DNA of 18,004 nt from Anoxypelagibacter denitrificans (GTDB lineage Bacteria > Pseudomonadota > Alphaproteobacteria > Pelagibacterales > Pelagibacteraceae). The position numbers and the translations under genes are program-made. The notes under the pieces were generated by a model. It did not search any database, was not told where the DNA came from, and was given only the letters and a program-made list of their open reading frames with translations. The stretch is taken from assembly GCA_017640265.1 (NCBI GenBank), contig JAGFVZ010000013.1:1-18004 (forward strand), in the 5' to 3' direction. Shown one piece after another: positions 15,998 to 18,004 of the stretch (the first letter of the stretch is position 1; every line of letters begins with the position of its first letter).

Positions 15998-16026
15998 CTT
16001 GAAGATTTAGATTAAATCTCCACATA
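15998..16026 (+). promoter_or_regulatory. Heat-shock (RpoH-like) promoter of hslVU
   Basis: CTTGAAG at 15998-16004 resembles the sigma-32 -35 element (CTTGAA), and CTCCACATA at 16018-16026 resembles its C-rich -10 (CCCCATnT). The gap of 13-16 bases, depending on how the -10 is aligned, is within the known range. hslVU is a classic RpoH target, which supports the reading. The start point would fall near 16032, only a few bases before the hslV ATG. Confidence 0.5.
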
Positions 16027-16034
16027 AGAGTATA

Positions 16035-16574
16035 ATGAATACAAATCAAAATTGGCACGGAACAACTATCGTCCTTATAAGAAAAGGAAACCAAGCGGTT
16101 GTAGCTGGTGACGGACAAGTGAGTTTGGGTAATACAGTTTTAAAAAGCAAAGCAAAAAAAGTTAGAAAGATTGAGAAAAGAAATGTGATTGCTGGTTTTG
16201 CTGGTTCAACAGCAGATGCCTTAACTTTGTTTGAAAGATTAGAGGCAAAATTAGAAAAACACGCTGGGAATCTAACTAGAGCAGCTGTAGAGCTGGCTAA
16301 AGATTGGCGGACAGATAAATACCTTAGAAGGCTAGAAGCTTTAATGGCAGTCGCAGACAAAGAAAAAAGTTTTATTATATCTGGTACTGGCGATGTTTTA
16401 GAACCTGAAGATGGTATTATCGGTATAGGTTCTGGAGGCAATTATGCGCTCGCTGCAGCAAAAGTTTTAATACAAACAGATATGTCCGCAGAGGAAATAG
16501 CAAAAAAATCTATAAAAGTTGCTTCTGAAATTTGCGTATTTACAAACAATAATATTACAATGGAGAAGATTTAG
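16035..16574 (+). CDS. hslV: ATP-dependent protease subunit HslV
   Basis: HslV is the proteasome-like peptidase of the HslVU complex, degrading unfolded or regulatory proteins in the cytoplasm. The 179-residue protein has a nine-residue propeptide ending His-Gly, so the catalytic N-terminal Thr of the mature enzyme is Thr10 (TTIVLIRKGN). Other landmarks are VVAGDGQVSLGNTVLK (22-37), IAGFAGSTADALTLFERLE and IGIGSGGNYALAAA. The catalytic lysine expected about 33 residues into the mature chain falls in the KSKAKKVRK stretch. The start codon overlaps a TATAAT by chance and is preceded by only a weak AAGAG. hslU follows after 3 bases. Confidence 0.98.
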   Translation: MNTNQNWHGTTIVLIRKGNQAVVAGDGQVSLGNTVLKSKAKKVRKIEKRNVIAGFAGSTADALTLFERLEAKLEKHAGNLTRAAVELAKDWRTDKYLRRLEALMAVADKEKSFIISGTGDVLEPEDGIIGIGSGGNYALAAAKVLIQTDMSAEEIAKKSIKVASEICVFTNNNITMEKI

Positions 16575-16577
16575 ATC

Positions 16578-17948
16578 ATGGTTCAAAAAACTACAAATCT
16601 TAAAGTTGTAGAAGATGATGCAAAAAAAAGTACTTCAAAAGTTAGTGCATTATCACCTAGGGAAATAGTTTCAGAATTAGATAGATATGTCATTGGACAA
16701 AAACAGGCAAAAAGAGCAGTTGCAGTTGCTTTGAGAAATAGATGGAGAAGACAGGCTCTTTCAGACGAAATGAAAGATGAAGTTTTGCCAAAAAACATAC
16801 TAATGATTGGCCCCACTGGAGTTGGTAAAACAGAAATTTCTAGAAGACTATCAAAATTAGCTCAAGCACCTTTTATAAAAGTCGAAGCTACTAGATTTAC
16901 AGAAGTTGGTTATGTGGGAAGAGATGTGGAGCAAATTATTAGAGACTTAATTGAAATAGCTATTGCTATGGAGAAAGAAAAGAAAAGAAAAGAAGTTCAG
17001 GCAAAAGCCCAATTGTCTGCTGAAGAAAAGGTTTTGGATGCACTCGTGGGTAAAAAAGCAAGTTTGGCAACAAGAGAAAGTTTTAGAAAAAGATTACGTT
17101 CAGGTGATTTGGATAATAATCAAATTGAAATTGAAGTAAATGAAGCTTCTTCGGGAATGCCAAGTTTTGAAATACCTGGAATGCCTGGCGCAAATATTGG
17201 CATGGTTAATATTGCTGAAATGTTAGGAAAGTCTATGGGTCCAAAAGGCAAAAAAAAGAAAATGTTGGTTCAAGAATCTTATGAAATTTTAATAGCACAA
17301 GAGTCAGATAAAATGATCGAACAAGATAAAATTATTAAAGAGGCTAAAGTCTCAACGGAAAATAATGGAATAGTATTTCTGGACGAAATAGACAAAGTTT
17401 CTGCCAGAGCAGATAGAGTAGGTGGTGACGTATCTAGAGAAGGAGTACAAAGAGATTTATTGCCGCTGATAGAAGGAACAACTGTAAACACAAAGTATGG
17501 TCCTGTAAAAACTGATCATATTTTATTCATCGCATCAGGCGCATTTCAATTAGCAAAACCTTCTGACTTACTTCCTGAATTACAAGGACGTTTGCCTATT
17601 AGAGTTGAGTTGAATGCACTTACCGAAGAAGATTTTAAAAGAATTCTTAAAGAACCCGATAATAGTTTAATAAAACAGTATAAAGCACTATTAAAGACTG
17701 AAGGTGTTGAGCTAGATTTTTCTGATAATGGTATTGATATGTTGGCTAAACTTTCTACAGAAGTGAATTCCACAGTAGAAAATATTGGTGCTAGAAGATT
17801 ACATACTATTATAGAAAAAGTTCTTGATGAAATAAGTTTTACAGCCTCAGACAAAGCTGGACAAAAAATTAAGATTGATAAAGACTATGTTAAAAAGAAT
17901 TTGGGCGACTTAGTAAAAGATACAGATTTATCAAAATTTATTTTGTAA
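16578..17948 (+). CDS. hslU: HslU, AAA+ ATPase of the HslVU protease
   Basis: HslU is the hexameric unfoldase that feeds substrates into HslV. At 456 residues it is slightly longer than the E. coli protein. SPREIVSELDRYVIGQKQAKRAVAVALRNRWRR near 25-57 is the family N-terminus. Walker A GPTGVGKT is at 78-85, and the Walker B LDE ends in Asp269/Glu270. The inserted I domain (about 125-255) contains a Gly/Met/Pro-rich stretch. The sensor region has SGAFQLAKPSDLLPELQGRLPIRVEL. The C-terminus ends LSKFIL, similar to the tail that activates HslV. Its last 18 bases overlap the end of an Smr-domain gene on the other strand. No terminator is visible. Confidence 0.98.
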   Translation: MVQKTTNLKVVEDDAKKSTSKVSALSPREIVSELDRYVIGQKQAKRAVAVALRNRWRRQALSDEMKDEVLPKNILMIGPTGVGKTEISRRLSKLAQAPFIKVEATRFTEVGYVGRDVEQIIRDLIEIAIAMEKEKKRKEVQAKAQLSAEEKVLDALVGKKASLATRESFRKRLRSGDLDNNQIEIEVNEASSGMPSFEIPGMPGANIGMVNIAEMLGKSMGPKGKKKKMLVQESYEILIAQESDKMIEQDKIIKEAKVSTENNGIVFLDEIDKVSARADRVGGDVSREGVQRDLLPLIEGTTVNTKYGPVKTDHILFIASGAFQLAKPSDLLPELQGRLPIRVELNALTEEDFKRILKEPDNSLIKQYKALLKTEGVELDFSDNGIDMLAKLSTEVNSTVENIGARRLHTIIEKVLDEISFTASDKAGQKIKIDKDYVKKNLGDLVKDTDLSKFIL

Positions 17949-18004
17949 CTTTTTAAGCTTAACAATTAAAGCTCCTCCACCTCCAAGCTTTTCATTTGCC
18001 TTTG
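17931..18004 (-). CDS. C-terminal end of an Smr-domain protein (cut by window)
   Basis: Only the last 23 codons are visible. Read from 18002 on the minus strand they give a Lys-Ala-Asn-Glu-Lys-Leu stretch, four glycines, then ALIVKLKK and a short tail before TGA (17931-17933). A Gly-Gly-x-Gly-Ala-Leu-x-Val-x-Leu-(Lys/Arg) ending is characteristic of the Smr (small MutS-related) domain, a putative nuclease fold. Smr genes commonly lie close to hslU in alphaproteobacteria. The gene converges on hslU and overlaps it by 18 bases. The call rests on a short segment plus context. Confidence 0.6.
   Translation of the reverse strand, partial: KANEKLGGGGALIVKLKKLQNKF

Noticed and set aside
15930..16034. 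Riboswitch or histidine attenuator between hisB and hslV
   Set aside because: The 105 bases hold two divergent promoters and short leaders; I found no His-codon run, stable hairpin or known aptamer pattern.
16031..16036. Perfect TATAAT overlapping the hslV start codon
   Set aside because: A start point from this -10 would fall inside hslV and there is no matching -35 at the right distance; likely chance in AT-rich DNA.
16046..16441. 131-codon open frame on the minus strand inside hslV
   Set aside because: It lies wholly opposite the highly conserved hslV and shows no family features; a shadow frame.

Overview
The window looks like a chromosomal stretch of a small-genome, strongly AT-rich alphaproteobacterium, most likely of the Pelagibacterales (SAR11) type or a similarly streamlined marine lineage. 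The evidence is low G+C by eye (not counted), Lys/Asn/Ile-rich proteins, intergenic gaps of 0-150 bases, and gene pairings typical of alphaproteobacteria: heparinase-like gene beside purH, ftsK near lolA, hisB-hisH-hisA-hisF-hisE divergent from hslV-hslU, and an Smr-domain gene after hslU. Lineage is inferred from these traits only. TGA, TAA and TAG all act as stops, so the standard bacterial code fits. I see no mobile element, CRISPR array, prophage or rRNA, and no gene-free stretch longer than about 150 bases.

Layout. (1) 1-3691, plus strand: acetyl-CoA synthetase, cut at the left edge, followed 16 bases later by a large sodium:solute symporter, probably an uptake-and-activation pair for acetate or a similar small acid. 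(2) 3702-7605, plus strand: a clear sigma-70-type promoter almost touching the start codon of rpe, then a heparinase II/III-like protein and purH with 3-base gaps. (3) 7680-8623: a RarD-type permease whose last codons and stop lie inside an oppositely oriented tRNA-Gly(GCC) gene, which has its own strong promoter. (4) 8770-12073, plus strand: ftsK, a YqgE/AlgH-family protein with an apparent signal peptide, and a LolA-like lipoprotein carrier. (5) 12070-15929, minus strand: a compact histidine operon read hisB-hisH-hisA-hisF-hisE and continuing into a HinT-type HIT protein and a GNAT acetyltransferase. (6) 15930-16034: a divergent promoter region. (7) 16035-17948, plus strand: hslV and hslU, preceded by a heat-shock-like promoter. 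(8) 17931-18004, minus strand: the last codons of an Smr-domain protein that overlap the end of hslU.

Most of this is housekeeping: carbon entry (acs, symporter), pentose phosphate and purine synthesis (rpe, purH), histidine synthesis, chromosome segregation (ftsK), outer-membrane lipoprotein traffic (lolA) and proteolysis (hslVU). I did not find a convincing undescribed system. The points most worth a second look are the exported-looking YqgE between ftsK and lolA, the fact that all three convergent gene junctions overlap with no visible terminator, promoters placed so close to start codons that transcripts may be nearly leaderless, and a probable RpoH-type promoter for hslVU.
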